Assembly: GCA_902471875.1 (NCBI GenBank)
Contig: CABRLN010000007.1
Span: 1-64,000 of the forward strand
Reading direction: 5' to 3'
Source: an uncultured Clostridium sp.
GTDB taxonomy: Bacteria > Bacillota > Clostridia > Oscillospirales > Acutalibacteraceae
DNA: 64,000 nucleotides
Of the stretch, positions 8,948 through 18,155 are shown in pieces; the first letter of the stretch is position 1; each line of letters opens with the position of its first letter. The notes under the pieces are model-generated. The model worked only from the letters and a program-made list of their open reading frames with translations. It was not told the DNA's origin and searched no databases. The translations under genes and the position numbers were made by a program.

Positions 8948-9571
8948 TTATAACTTTTCCCCATAAGCAAGTTCTTTCGGAAGATTATCAACAAGATGAG
9001 ATCGTGTTTTGTTTTTCTTTAAAGCATCCAGTACATATTCGTCCGGTGTCGGGTACACCGTTAATATATCTAATTCACCCTTTTCACTGCGTATCGGAAA
9101 CGCAAGCTTTTCTGTATCAATAGAGAATTGTGCATTTACTCCCAGTTTGTTACCTCTTGCATCTAATCGTATCCATTTATCATATTCTTTAATATAAATG
9201 CCGTTAAGACCATGAAATACTAAAAAGTTAGCAGTTTCATCATCTAAAATTAGCTTTTGATAGCAAAAACCTGCAGGTATCGATTTATAACGCAACAACG
9301 CAGCCAAAAGATGTGACTTTGCAAAACATATTCCATGACCTGCTTTTAATACATCTGAAGCATTGCAAGTTATTATATCGTTACTTATATCAGCTGAATG
9401 TGATATATTATCTCTTACATACTCATAAGCATTTTTAATATATTCAATATTATCATTTGAACGGTTTTCTATTTTCTTAGCCAACTTAGCTATTGCTTCA
9501 TTTTTATAGTCAATTACATCACTTGCAAGTAAATATTCCTCCAAATTATCTGTATATGGTGTTATAAGCAT
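8948..9571 (-). CDS. Transglutaminase-fold (cysteine protease-like) protein
   Basis: This 207-residue cytoplasmic protein has no signal peptide. It has the transglutaminase-like core with an apparently intact triad: Cys82 in GHGICFAKSHLLAALLR, His120 in VFHGLNGIY and Asp137 in RLDARGN. Bacterial relatives are mostly peptidases or amidases. The substrate cannot be read from the sequence. It lies 140 bp upstream of the racemase gene on the same strand, probably as a separate unit. Confidence 0.85.
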   Translation of the reverse strand: MLITPYTDNLEEYLLASDVIDYKNEAIAKLAKKIENRSNDNIEYIKNAYEYVRDNISHSADISNDIITCNASDVLKAGHGICFAKSHLLAALLRYKSIPAGFCYQKLILDDETANFLVFHGLNGIYIKEYDKWIRLDARGNKLGVNAQFSIDTEKLAFPIRSEKGELDILTVYPTPDEYVLDALKKNKTRSHLVDNLPKELAYGEKL

Positions 9572-9688
9572 ATTTTCTCCTCCAAACTCCAGTTACATGA
9601 TTTATATATTATTAATGATGAACAATTTATCAAATAAAACTTTCAAAAGATACGGTTTGGTTTGCAATTTCACACAAAAATTTGCCGC

Positions 9689-11626
9689 TTACTGCATTTC
9701 ACTTTCCATTTCTTCTGCCTTTATCTGTAGCTCTTCCCACTCTTCGTAAACCTGCGTTTGCCTGTCTTGATATTCCTCAAGAGTTTTGGTAAGCTCCAAA
9801 AGCTTGTCAAAATTACTCGACACATCTTCACTGCTAAGCTGTGACTGTACATCTTCTATTTGCCTGTCCAAGCTTTCAACCTCTTCTTCACACTTGCGTA
9901 TTTTGGTTTTAATCTTACGCAGGTTAGATTGCTGTTCTTTCCTAAGCTTGTACTCGTTCACCTTTGGCTTAACTTCAGCTTTTTTTGCAGTTATATGCTG
10001 ACCTTGACCTGACTTAGACTTTTCAACATAGTAATCATAGTTGCCTAAATATTCTGTTACACCATTTTGGTCAAGATAAAGTACTCTGTCGGCAAGCTTA
10101 TTTATAAAGTAACGGTCGTGAGAAATAATTAGTAAAGTACCCTCATAATCGTTTAACGTGTTTTCCAAAGCTTCTCGTGAACCCGTGTCAAGATGGTTTG
10201 TAGGCTCGTCAAGCAATAAAAAGTTGCTGCCTGCAAGCATCAGCTTTAAAAGTGCAACTCTGGCACGCTCACCACCGCTAAATGTTGACAATTCTTTAAA
10301 TACATCATCACCCTTAAACAGAAACGATCCTAACGCGGTACGAACCTGTGTATGGGTCATATAAGGGAACATGTCCCACACCTCGTCAAGGGCAGTTTTG
10401 GTTAAATCAAGGTTTTCCTGAACCTGGTCAAAATAACCTGTGTCAACATTTACACCAAATTCTATTCTGCCAGCATCTGCACTAAGCTTATGCATAAGTA
10501 TTTTAAACAAAGTTGTCTTTCCGCAACCATTAGCCCCCAGTATAAAAACACGCTCTTTTCTTTTAATATCTAAATTAACATTTGAAAACAGCTTTTTTCC
10601 GCCAAAGGCTTTAGAAAGATTTTCTGTTTTAAGTACATCGTTACCGCTTACACGCTTTGGTTCAAACCTAAAGCGAATATTTTCAAGCTCTTTGTCGTCA
10701 GGCTCTACAAGCTCCTCTTTTAATCTGTCTGCCTGTTTTTGTTTGCTTTCGGCAGTAATAAAGTTATGTGCCTGTCCCCAGCGTCTCTGCTGTTCAACTA
10801 TTGCTTCAATACGCTTAATTTCTTTCAAATCATTTTCATATTTTTTACGCATATCTTCAAGAATTTTTTCTTTTTTAGCGATGAATTCGCTGTAACCACC
10901 TTTGTAACAGGTGGTTTTTTTATGTTCAAGTTCAACAGTCTTATTTGTTACGGCATCAAGAAAATACCTATCGTGCGATATTATAATAACTGCGCCATTA
11001 AAATCCTTAATAAAACCCTCCAGCCACTCCACTGACTGAATATCCAAGTGGTTAGTAGGTTCATCTAGCAATAATATATTTGCACCACACAACAGAAGCT
11101 TTGCAAGGCACAGCTTTGAACGCTGACCACCGCTTAGCCTACCTGTTTCCATTTGAAAATCGTTTTCTGTAAAACCAAGCCCCAGCAGTGCTGAACGTGT
11201 TCGGCTGCGGTATGTTAAACCACCGTTACGTTCAAATTCCTCCTGCATTTGTAAATGCTGTTCTATCAATCTGTCACGTTCCGCCTCATCCTCTTCAAGG
11301 TCAATAAGCACAGGCAGTTCTTCAAGCTGGTGTTCCTGTTTAATTAAGCTGTCAAAAACAGACAGCAATTCGTCATAAATATTTCGGTCAGGAACATTGC
11401 ATGAATGCTGTTCTAAATAACCCACTACCGCATCCTTGGAAAAAACAACGCTTCCGTCGGACGGCTCAATATTACCGCTTAGTATTTTAAATATTGTGGT
11501 TTTCCCCACACCATTTGCACCAATAAATCCAATTTTGTCTTTTTGCTCAACCTCAAACGACACATTTTCAAACAATGTTCGTTCAACAAAGGTCATAGCC
11601 AAATTTCTGACACTTAAAACTGCCAT
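9689..11626 (-). CDS. ABC-F family ATPase (YdiF-like)
   Basis: This soluble protein has two ABC ATPase domains in tandem and no membrane domain. ABC-F proteins act on the ribosome, as translation factors or antibiotic-protection proteins. Walker A motifs are GANGVGKTT (36-44) and GANGCGKTT (near 360). The signatures are LSGGQRSK and FSGGERAR, and both Walker B motifs read LLLDEPTNHLD. A charged linker lies between the domains, and a Lys/Glu-rich coiled coil forms the C-terminal 110 residues. The length of 645 matches B. subtilis YdiF better than the shorter EttA type. A resistance role cannot be decided from sequence. The 0.7-kb upstream region carries several inverted repeats. Confidence 0.93.
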   Translation of the reverse strand: MAVLSVRNLAMTFVERTLFENVSFEVEQKDKIGFIGANGVGKTTIFKILSGNIEPSDGSVVFSKDAVVGYLEQHSCNVPDRNIYDELLSVFDSLIKQEHQLEELPVLIDLEEDEAERDRLIEQHLQMQEEFERNGGLTYRSRTRSALLGLGFTENDFQMETGRLSGGQRSKLCLAKLLLCGANILLLDEPTNHLDIQSVEWLEGFIKDFNGAVIIISHDRYFLDAVTNKTVELEHKKTTCYKGGYSEFIAKKEKILEDMRKKYENDLKEIKRIEAIVEQQRRWGQAHNFITAESKQKQADRLKEELVEPDDKELENIRFRFEPKRVSGNDVLKTENLSKAFGGKKLFSNVNLDIKRKERVFILGANGCGKTTLFKILMHKLSADAGRIEFGVNVDTGYFDQVQENLDLTKTALDEVWDMFPYMTHTQVRTALGSFLFKGDDVFKELSTFSGGERARVALLKLMLAGSNFLLLDEPTNHLDTGSREALENTLNDYEGTLLIISHDRYFINKLADRVLYLDQNGVTEYLGNYDYYVEKSKSGQGQHITAKKAEVKPKVNEYKLRKEQQSNLRKIKTKIRKCEEEVESLDRQIEDVQSQLSSEDVSSNFDKLLELTKTLEEYQDRQTQVYEEWEELQIKAEEMESEMQ

Positions 11627-12044
11627 AGCATACTCTCTTTCATTAAATATACAAAATAATCCACGTTTTTATGTACTTAATTATAATAAATTTATACCGC
11701 TAATATTTTAACAAAATTATACTTATAATGCAACTAATGCAATATTTTCTATTTTACTAAAAATTAAGCTTTCCAGCGTAATACAGTTTTTTAATTTTTG
11801 TTTATTTTGCTATTAATTTTTAAATAACAATTTAATTTGTAAATTTGTGTTGACAAATTAATTTATTTGCAGAAATTTTAATTTTTTTATTAGCCTTATA
11901 AAAATCTCCCATAATCACGGGAATTTTTGAAAAATTAAAAATGAAAAATAAAGTCATTTTTTATTGTTTATGTGTTGACAGGCTAAAATTACAATAAGTA
12001 ATAATTTTGTAAATTTTTGTAATAATTTTTATTGTAAAATTATG

Positions 12045-12073
12045 TGTTGAAAACTTAAAATAAGTTTTCAACA
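12045..12073. promoter_or_regulatory. Perfect 13-bp inverted repeat, operator-like
   Basis: TGTTGAAAACTTA (12045-12057), AAA, then TAAGTTTTCAACA (12061-12073). The arms match completely. The same TGTTGAAA/TTTCAACA core recurs 110 bp further on. The short spacer suits binding by a protein dimer better than an RNA hairpin. Confidence 0.6.
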
Positions 12074-12182
12074 GAAAAAAGGGTTGTTTAATTAATGTTT
12101 CACGGTTCGTTTTTATCATTATTGACATAGTTATCAACATTTTTGTTAATTCGGATTATTTACTCAACGTATAATTGATGAA

Positions 12183-12213
12183 AATGTTGAAAGTTTTTAA
12201 CAAGTTTTCAACA
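12183..12213. promoter_or_regulatory. Second TGTTGAAA inverted repeat
   Basis: AATGTTGAAA and TTTCAACATT form 10-bp arms around an 11-to-13-base spacer. They share their core with the palindrome at 12045-12073, so this is likely a second site for the same unknown factor. Confidence 0.5.
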
Positions 12214-12281
12214 TTACTAAAATTTTAGAAATTGAATAACAAAGGAAAACTATGTTAATGCTATTACCAGATTATTTATAC

Positions 12282-12341
12282 TAATATCAAATTTGTACAT
12301 CGTAAAAGACTGACAATGTTGTTTTACTTAATTTGATATTA
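12282..12341. repeat. Inverted repeat TAATATCAAATT / AATTTGATATTA
   Basis: Perfect 12-bp arms (12282-12293 and 12330-12341) enclose 36 bases. The right arm ends three bases before the AAGGAG of the next gene. A similar pair of arms occurs at 19870-19997, again in front of a plus-strand gene, which suggests a short dispersed element. Confidence 0.5.
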
Positions 12342-12359
12342 ACTAAGGAGTGTTAAAAT

Positions 12360-12623
12360 ATGATTAAAGGTATTAACAGAGCAATAATAGAAGTAACAGA
12401 CACAGGAAATATTTATTATGAAAGGGCGTTGCTTGTTTTAAGACCCGAATATACCGATGTTCAAAGAGGCTTGCTTGAAAAAGAGGCTAAAAAAATGCTT
12501 ACCTCTATGACAGCACCGTCAGCTATTAAAAAGAGGCATGCAGTATTATACTGGACAATCAGACTTGGTGCAGCTGCACTTTTAGGTGCTTTTTTGACAT
12601 ATATTTTGCTTACAGTAATGTAA
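12360..12623 (+). CDS. Small C-terminally anchored membrane protein
   Basis: This 87-residue protein has a charged soluble N-terminal part (residues 1-62) followed by one hydrophobic helix (about 66-86) that ends the chain, so it is probably tail-anchored and faces the cytoplasm. AAGGAG lies ten bases before the ATG. I cannot name a function; I have a vague memory of similar short proteins conserved in Ruminococcaceae. The DUF6512-like membrane-protein gene follows 71 bp later on the same strand. Confidence 0.75.
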   Translation: MIKGINRAIIEVTDTGNIYYERALLVLRPEYTDVQRGLLEKEAKKMLTSMTAPSAIKKRHAVLYWTIRLGAAALLGAFLTYILLTVM

Positions 12624-12694
12624 AATATTATCGTAATATAATTTTCTTACCCGTCATACAAATTAAACATAAATGTTGTAAGGGCGGGGAGCTT

Positions 12695-13276
12695 ATGGGT
12701 AACAACAAGTTTAAGAAGCTTGAAATTTGTGGTGTATTTTTCATTTTTATATGTGGTACATTATTACACTTTGTTTATCAATGGTCAGACAAAAGTGTTG
12801 TAAGCATTTTATTTGGCGCTGTCAACGAAAGTGTATGGGAGCATGTAAAAATTTTCGCCTTACCATACGCTGCATGGGCTATAATAGAGCTTGCATTTTC
12901 TATTGCCTATTTTAGGCAATTTGTTGTTGCCAAAGTGTTTGGTTTGTATTTATTAAGTGGTCTTATTATAAGTTTTTTCTATTTATACACATCAGTTATA
13001 GGCACAAGCATTTTATGGCTTGATATACTTAGTGTATTTGTGTGGATATGTGTTTCACAGTGGTTCAGTTATAAGTTAACAACAGACGCTAAAGATTTTA
13101 GACACCTTTTTCCATTTGCACTTGGTTTGCTATTTTTATTTGGTGCAATGTATTTTTGCTTTACAGCTGTACCACCACATATTGACTTGTTCAAAGACCC
13201 TATAACAGGTATGTATGGTGTTGTTCCTGAAAATATAGATGTTGGTGCATATTTTATGAATAATTTAGAATTATAA
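12695..13276 (+). CDS. Polytopic membrane protein, DUF6512-like
   Basis: This 193-residue integral membrane protein has about six hydrophobic segments: near 10-30, 52-70, 78-98, 106-124, 136-155 and a weaker one. The conserved stretch FGAVNESVWEHVKIF near residues 42-55 is, from memory, the hallmark of the DUF6512 family. Its function is unknown. GGGGAG precedes the ATG. It probably shares a transcript with the 87-residue gene upstream. Confidence 0.75.
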   Translation: MGNNKFKKLEICGVFFIFICGTLLHFVYQWSDKSVVSILFGAVNESVWEHVKIFALPYAAWAIIELAFSIAYFRQFVVAKVFGLYLLSGLIISFFYLYTSVIGTSILWLDILSVFVWICVSQWFSYKLTTDAKDFRHLFPFALGLLFLFGAMYFCFTAVPPHIDLFKDPITGMYGVVPENIDVGAYFMNNLEL

Positions 13277-13382
13277 GCCAACAAAAAAGGTATAAAAATT
13301 CATCTAAACTGTTTGATATTTTGCATATATGTGTTATAATTTAGCATATATGCAAAATTTTTGAAAGTGACAGGTATACTTG

Positions 13383-14213
13383 ATGGAATACAATTATAAA
13401 AATGAAAAGTTTTCAAAGAAAAACTTTAGCCAATATACAAAAAATGACCACAGTAAAAAAAGTAACAACGAAAAAGAAAAATATAAAGATGTTATTGCCG
13501 GAAGGAACTGTGTAAAAGAGGCATTAAACAGCGGCAGAGCTCTTGAATCTATACTTATTGCAAAAGGAAGCAAGGGCGGAGCATCCGCTGCACTTGTAGC
13601 ACTTGCTAAAGATAAAGGTATTCCTGTTAAAGAGGTTGACAGTAAAAAACTAGATTATTTATGTGGCGGTGCGGTACACCAAGGTATAGCAGCAATGGCA
13701 GCCGTTAAAGAATATGCAACTGTTGATGATATCTTTGCAACTGCAAACAAGCGTAATGAGCAACCGTTTATTATTGTGCTTGACGAAATTGAAGATCCTC
13801 ATAATTTAGGTGCCATCATTCGTACAGCAGAGTGTACAGGTGCTCATGGCGTTATAATACCAAAACGTCGAAGTGCAGGGTTAAGCTATACTGTAGGTAA
13901 AGCATCTGCAGGTGCTGTTGAATACGTTAATGTTGCCAGAGTAACAAATATACCAAACACTATTGACCAGCTTAAAGAAAGAGGCGTTTGGGTGTTTGGT
14001 GCCGATATGAACGGAGAAGATTCGTCTAAAATTGACCTAAAAGGTGCGGTTGCATTGGTCATAGGCAATGAAGGCAAGGGTATTGGCAAACTTGTCCGCA
14101 GTAAATGTGACGGTATATTATCATTGCCAATGAAAGGACAAATAAATTCTCTTAATGCATCTGTTGCGGCAGGTGTGCTTATGTACGATATTCTAAGGCA
14201 AAGAAACCAGTAA
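13383..14213 (+). CDS. rlmB: SpoU/TrmH-family rRNA 2'-O-methyltransferase (RlmB-like)
   Basis: This S-adenosylmethionine-dependent RNA ribose methyltransferase belongs to the knotted SPOUT class. In order it shows a Lys/Asn-rich N-terminal tail (1-30), a substrate-binding domain (GRNCVKEALNSG, about 36-105), and the SPOUT catalytic domain. The catalytic domain has motif 1 (EDPHNLGAIIRTAE), motif 2 (VIGNEGKGIGKLV) and motif 3 (LSLPMKGQINSLNASVAAGVLMYD). The architecture fits RlmB, which methylates G2251 of 23S rRNA; a tRNA target cannot be excluded. A TTG one codon upstream (13380) is in frame, but the ATG is the more likely start. Confidence 0.93.
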   Translation: MEYNYKNEKFSKKNFSQYTKNDHSKKSNNEKEKYKDVIAGRNCVKEALNSGRALESILIAKGSKGGASAALVALAKDKGIPVKEVDSKKLDYLCGGAVHQGIAAMAAVKEYATVDDIFATANKRNEQPFIIVLDEIEDPHNLGAIIRTAECTGAHGVIIPKRRSAGLSYTVGKASAGAVEYVNVARVTNIPNTIDQLKERGVWVFGADMNGEDSSKIDLKGAVALVIGNEGKGIGKLVRSKCDGILSLPMKGQINSLNASVAAGVLMYDILRQRNQ

Positions 14214-14341
14214 AAAAATTCCCGGGTAGTGTTTTAACAACGTCATGACACAAGAAAATTTTGCAATCTGCACGCTGTATTATGCTGTGTTGCTATAAAA
14301 ATTACGAATTAATTATCCAATTTAGAAAAGAGTTGATAATA

Positions 14342-17300
14342 TTGGAAAATGATACGCAGAAAAAAACTATGCTTCAAAAACTAAAGAGGTTAATGACAGT
14401 AACCGAAAAGGACGTTTTAGAAGAAGAAGAAAAAGAAAAGAAAAAGTTAAAAGAAGCTAAACCGCTTACTGACAAAAAGAATAAAAATAAAATTGCTGAA
14501 AATAGCAATGAAAATGGAGCAAAAAAAGACAAGCCTAAAAAACCTTTTTTAAAAATAGTTGACAGCGACCCTCACTTTGACGAAATTGAAGATACAGATA
14601 CAGAAAATGAAAAAACGGTTGAAAATGAAGACGAAGTAGAGCTTATGGGCAACCGTGAAAGAGTTGTTCAGGAAAATGCCCAAAAAAATAAAAAAAGCCT
14701 AAATAAAATTAAAAATCGTGAAAAATCCGGTAAAAAAAATGATATTTTAGATGATATTGACTATGATGACGAAGATGATGAAATCGACGATGATACAGAC
14801 GAGCCTATAGATGACAGTGAAGAAAAACTGTATGACCTCGATAAACTAACAGCTGAAACAGTTAAAAAACCCAGAAAAAAGAAGAAGTCTGTATTTCACT
14901 CTTTATTTAAATTTGGACAAGCTCTTAATGCAAAACCAGATGAATTTGTAAGTGATGAAGAATTTCCGGATTCTCAAACAACAATTAATTCTAAAAACAA
15001 TATTACACAAAATTCAGAGGACAAAATCATCACTGAAAAAGCACAAGAACCACCCCAAAATTTACATAACAATATCAATGAATCGACAATAAAAAATAAC
15101 AACAATGAAAACCTAACTCAGACTGAGCAGCCTGACAAATCAGCTTCTACATCAATATCTTATATTGATATGAGTTTTGTCAATGTCCAAAAGGTAAACG
15201 GCAACATATTTATTCAAGGTAATATTGAGCCTATGTACACCATTGAGACAACTTCTGAAGCATTTAATGTTGAAATTGGCAAGCTTTCACCTATACTTAT
15301 GGACGCCTATGAGGCGTATCTTGAACCGGAGGTTTTAGAGGCAAAAAAAGCACAGCAAGCAAAAAAACAAGCTGAATTGCTTGATGAAGATATTATTACA
15401 AATGCAACAACCACATTTAATGCAGGCAACGAGACTGTCAAATCAAACTCCAATAAAGATGACAATTCTAAAATAAAAACAGACAGCAATAATAAAGAAA
15501 CTGCTAATAATAAAAAAACTAAAAATAATATTTCTAATAAAAATCTTTCAAACAAAAAAAATGCCAAAAAACAGAAAAAACTGAAGGCTAAGGAAGAAAA
15601 GAAAAAATTAAAACAGCTTGAAAAAGAGGACAAACAAAAAAAATCAGTAAAAGAACGTCTTTTTATTGACTATGGTTCTGTAGCAGATTATAGCGTTTAT
15701 CCTTCCGAACAAGCGAATGAGGCTATTGAAGACTATGAAACACAGCAAGACGCCAGAGCTGTAATGGTAGAAATAAATATGAATATAAGAAAGCTGTTTT
15801 TTAGAACAGCTATTGTAGGTGTAATATTTATTCTTGCTCTTGTAATTGCAGTATTCCAAAGATTTTTTCCAACAACACTTAATGGCATTGTTTCTAACAT
15901 AGATATAATATATTGTGCTGCAAACATTGTTTTTCTGTCTGTTGCAGCAGGAGTTTCTGCCGCAACAATAAAAAATGGTTTAATACCTCTTTTGGGTTTT
16001 AAGGGCAATTCAGACACTGCTGTTTCAATAGCTGTTGTAGCTACTGTTTTACAATGTATAGTTTCGTTCTTTAATTGTAATGCATTTTATTGCGGGTCAC
16101 AAAGTCTGTATGTTATTCTGGTTTTATTCGCTTTGGTGTTAAACTCACTGGGTAAAATGATTATGGAGCTTCGTATAAAAGACAACTTTAGGTTTGTTGC
16201 ACAGGATAGAAAAAAGTATGCTGCAACCATTTTGAACGATAAAAAAAATGCCGAAAAAATGGTAAGCGGAACAAATTCGTCTGACCCTATAATTGCTTAC
16301 CAAAGAAAAACATATTTTTACAACAATTTTCTGAAATTGTCAAGAGCAAAAGACCCTAGCGAAAATATGGCTTCTAAATTTTCACTTATAGGTTTAGTTT
16401 GTGCTGTAATAGTTGCTATTTTACACGGTATTATATTTAAAAGTCTTATCGGTGCAATTTCTGCATTTGCTATGGTTTCCTGTTTAAGCGTACCGGCAGC
16501 TTGCTTAATTTCGGTAAATCTGCCAATAAAGCTGCTTTGTAAAAAGTCACTGCGCAGCGATGCAATGATTGTGGGGTACCCGGCTATTACACAATTTGTA
16601 GATACTGCTGCCATTATGGCCGACAGTAAGGAACTTTATCCCCGTTCTTCTGTAAAGCTTGTTGCATTAAAGCCATATGTCACTTTTAACCTTGAATCCT
16701 GTTTGCTGAATGCTGCGGCAGTATTAAAGGTTGCCAATACATCATTAACCTACGTTTTTTCTGATGTTATTAACGATAAAGAAGACAGTTTACCTTTTGT
16801 TGACAGTATAAAATTTGAAGAAAACAAGGGTTTGTTGGGCTGGATTGGCGGTGAACGTGTGCTTATAGGCAGACGAGAGTTACTTAAAAAGTACGGTGTA
16901 GAGGTTCCGCCTTATGAAAATGAGCGTCCGTTTTTAGACGAACACCGTAATGTAACGTATATTGCAAATGCAGGCGTGCTTGTGGCTATGGTGGTTACAG
17001 CATATACTCCTGAGGAAAAAACAGTCCAAGAATTCCAAAGACTTGAAGAAAACGGTGTGTCCATTCTTGTGCGTACTGCTGACCCTAATCTTACATCAAA
17101 CCGTATTGCAAGCGACTACGGTTTACACATAGGCTCGGTTAAAATATTGCCAAATTCTTTGGGAAATATTTGTAAAGAGTCCATAAATGAAAAAAGCCGC
17201 CGTGCCCGTTGCTACATTGGTACAAGAGGTAAACTGTATTCTTTAGCACGGGCAGTATCCGGCTGTATTAAAATTAAAAGTAATATTACTTTAGCAGTTA

Positions 17301-17455
17301 TTATTCAAAGTATCGGCATTGTATTGGGAATTTTACTGACATCAATGGTAGCACTGCTTTCCGGCGAACAAGGCATAAGCGCCTTTGAATTGCTGTGCTT
17401 TATGCTGTTTTGGGTGCTGGCGTCTATATTAGTGCCATTAATACAAAAGCTTTAA
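14342..17455 (+). CDS. P-type ATPase-like membrane protein lacking catalytic motifs
   Basis: The product is about 1037 residues. Residues 1-480 are low-complexity, Lys/Glu/Asp/Asn-rich and probably disordered. From about 484 the order of parts is that of a P1B-type ATPase: four hydrophobic helices, a small cytosolic segment, two helices, a large cytosolic region, then two helices at the C terminus. SVPAAC (716-721) stands where the CPC of M4 belongs. VDTAAIMADSKEL (754 on) stands where FDKTGT belongs. GGERVLIGRRELL looks like a nucleotide-domain strand, and RTADPNLT (TAD, Asp914) stands for TGDN. GDGxNDAP is gone, and no TGE is visible. It is inferred to be a pseudoenzyme. The TTG start at 14342 has AAAGAG before it; ATG 14369 is an alternative. 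rpe follows 33 bp downstream. Confidence 0.75.
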   Translation: MENDTQKKTMLQKLKRLMTVTEKDVLEEEEKEKKKLKEAKPLTDKKNKNKIAENSNENGAKKDKPKKPFLKIVDSDPHFDEIEDTDTENEKTVENEDEVELMGNRERVVQENAQKNKKSLNKIKNREKSGKKNDILDDIDYDDEDDEIDDDTDEPIDDSEEKLYDLDKLTAETVKKPRKKKKSVFHSLFKFGQALNAKPDEFVSDEEFPDSQTTINSKNNITQNSEDKIITEKAQEPPQNLHNNINESTIKNNNNENLTQTEQPDKSASTSISYIDMSFVNVQKVNGNIFIQGNIEPMYTIETTSEAFNVEIGKLSPILMDAYEAYLEPEVLEAKKAQQAKKQAELLDEDIITNATTTFNAGNETVKSNSNKDDNSKIKTDSNNKETANNKKTKNNISNKNLSNKKNAKKQKKLKAKEEKKKLKQLEKEDKQKKSVKERLFIDYGSVADYSVYPSEQANEAIEDYETQQDARAVMVEINMNIRKLFFRTAIVGVIFILALVIAVFQRFFPTTLNGIVSNIDIIYCAANIVFLSVAAGVSAATIKNGLIPLLGFKGNSDTAVSIAVVATVLQCIVSFFNCNAFYCGSQSLYVILVLFALVLNSLGKMIMELRIKDNFRFVAQDRKKYAATILNDKKNAEKMVSGTNSSDPIIAYQRKTYFYNNFLKLSRAKDPSENMASKFSLIGLVCAVIVAILHGIIFKSLIGAISAFAMVSCLSVPAACLISVNLPIKLLCKKSLRSDAMIVGYPAITQFVDTAAIMADSKELYPRSSVKLVALKPYVTFNLESCLLNAAAVLKVANTSLTYVFSDVINDKEDSLPFVDSIKFEENKGLLGWIGGERVLIGRRELLKKYGVEVPPYENERPFLDEHRNVTYIANAGVLVAMVVTAYTPEEKTVQEFQRLEENGVSILVRTADPNLTSNRIASDYGLHIGSVKILPNSLGNICKESINEKSRRARCYIGTRGKLYSLARAVSGCIKIKSNITLAVIIQSIGIVLGILLTSMVALLSGEQGISAFELLCFMLFWVLASILVPLIQKL

Positions 17456-17488
17456 ATAAATATTTAAGAGTGATTGGAGTAATTAAAA

Positions 17489-18148
17489 ATGAAAATAGCA
17501 CCATCGTTATTATCATGTGACTTTTCAAAAATGGGTGAAGAAATTATAAGAATGGATAAGGCTGGTGCCGACTTTATGCACCTTGATGTTATGGATGGAG
17601 CTTTTGTTCCCAACATTACATTTGGCGCCCCTGTAATAAAGGCGGTAAAGGGACTTACAAAAGTACCTTTTGATGTTCACCTTATGATAGATAATCCGTA
17701 TAATTATATTGATGACTTTGTAGATGCAGGAGCTGACATAATAACTTTTCATGTTGAATCAAAGTCAAACATACAGAAAACTATTGACAAAATTAATAGT
17801 TGCGGAGTAAAGGCAGGTTTAGTTATTAAACCAAACACTCCTGCAAGCGCTGTATTTCCGTATTTAAAGGATATTTATATGGTACTTATTATGACGGTAG
17901 AACCAGGATTTGGCGGACAGTCATTTATGAAAAATATGATGCCGAAGGTTGAACAAATTAAAAAAGAAGCTAAAAAGCAAGGAGTTAATATTTTAATTGA
18001 GGCAGATGGTGGTATTAACGATTCTACCATTGAGCATTGCGCCAAAGCAGGCATTGACATATGTGTTTCAGGTACAGGCGTGTTTAAAGCTGAAAACCCC
18101 AAAAAAGCAATTGAAAAACTTAAAGAACTAAGTGTATTAAAAAGCTAA
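17489..18148 (+). CDS. rpe: Ribulose-phosphate 3-epimerase
   Basis: This cytoplasmic TIM-barrel metalloenzyme interconverts ribulose 5-phosphate and xylulose 5-phosphate in the pentose phosphate pathway. The 219 residues are the usual length. Visible are the N-terminal IAPSLLSCDF, the metal-ligand motif HLDVMDGAFVPNITFG, the second ligand segment VHLMIDNP, the phosphate loop EPGFGGQSF, and IEADGGI with the catalytic aspartate. It follows the P-type ATPase-like gene by 33 bp and is probably co-transcribed. The hairpin at 18156-18208 terminates it. Confidence 0.98.
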   Translation: MKIAPSLLSCDFSKMGEEIIRMDKAGADFMHLDVMDGAFVPNITFGAPVIKAVKGLTKVPFDVHLMIDNPYNYIDDFVDAGADIITFHVESKSNIQKTIDKINSCGVKAGLVIKPNTPASAVFPYLKDIYMVLIMTVEPGFGGQSFMKNMMPKVEQIKKEAKKQGVNILIEADGGINDSTIEHCAKAGIDICVSGTGVFKAENPKKAIEKLKELSVLKS

Positions 18149-18155
18149 AATTTAC

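Larger units (their letters stand above)
11627..12359. other. AT-rich intergenic region with inverted repeats
   Basis: No gene was found in 733 bp between the divergent ABC-F gene and the small membrane-protein gene at 12360. It holds two TTGACA boxes (about 11850 and 11975), the TGTTGAAA palindromes at 12045-12073 and 12183-12213, a TTATCAACA at 12131-12139 that is one base from a DnaA box, and a 12-bp inverted repeat at 12282-12341. It is much richer in A and T than the flanking genes. Confidence 0.7.

Noticed and set aside
11700..12359. Possible replication origin (AT-rich, TTATCAACA and TTTTCAACA repeats)
   Set aside because: dnaA, dnaN, rpmH and other origin neighbours are absent. The repeats are one or more bases off the DnaA consensus and are arranged as palindromes, which favours an operator reading.
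14261..14341. Upstream extension of the P-type ATPase-like gene to the first in-frame start codon
   Set aside because: The first 27 codons encode a Cys/Arg-rich peptide without a ribosome binding site; AAAGAG precedes the TTG at 14342.
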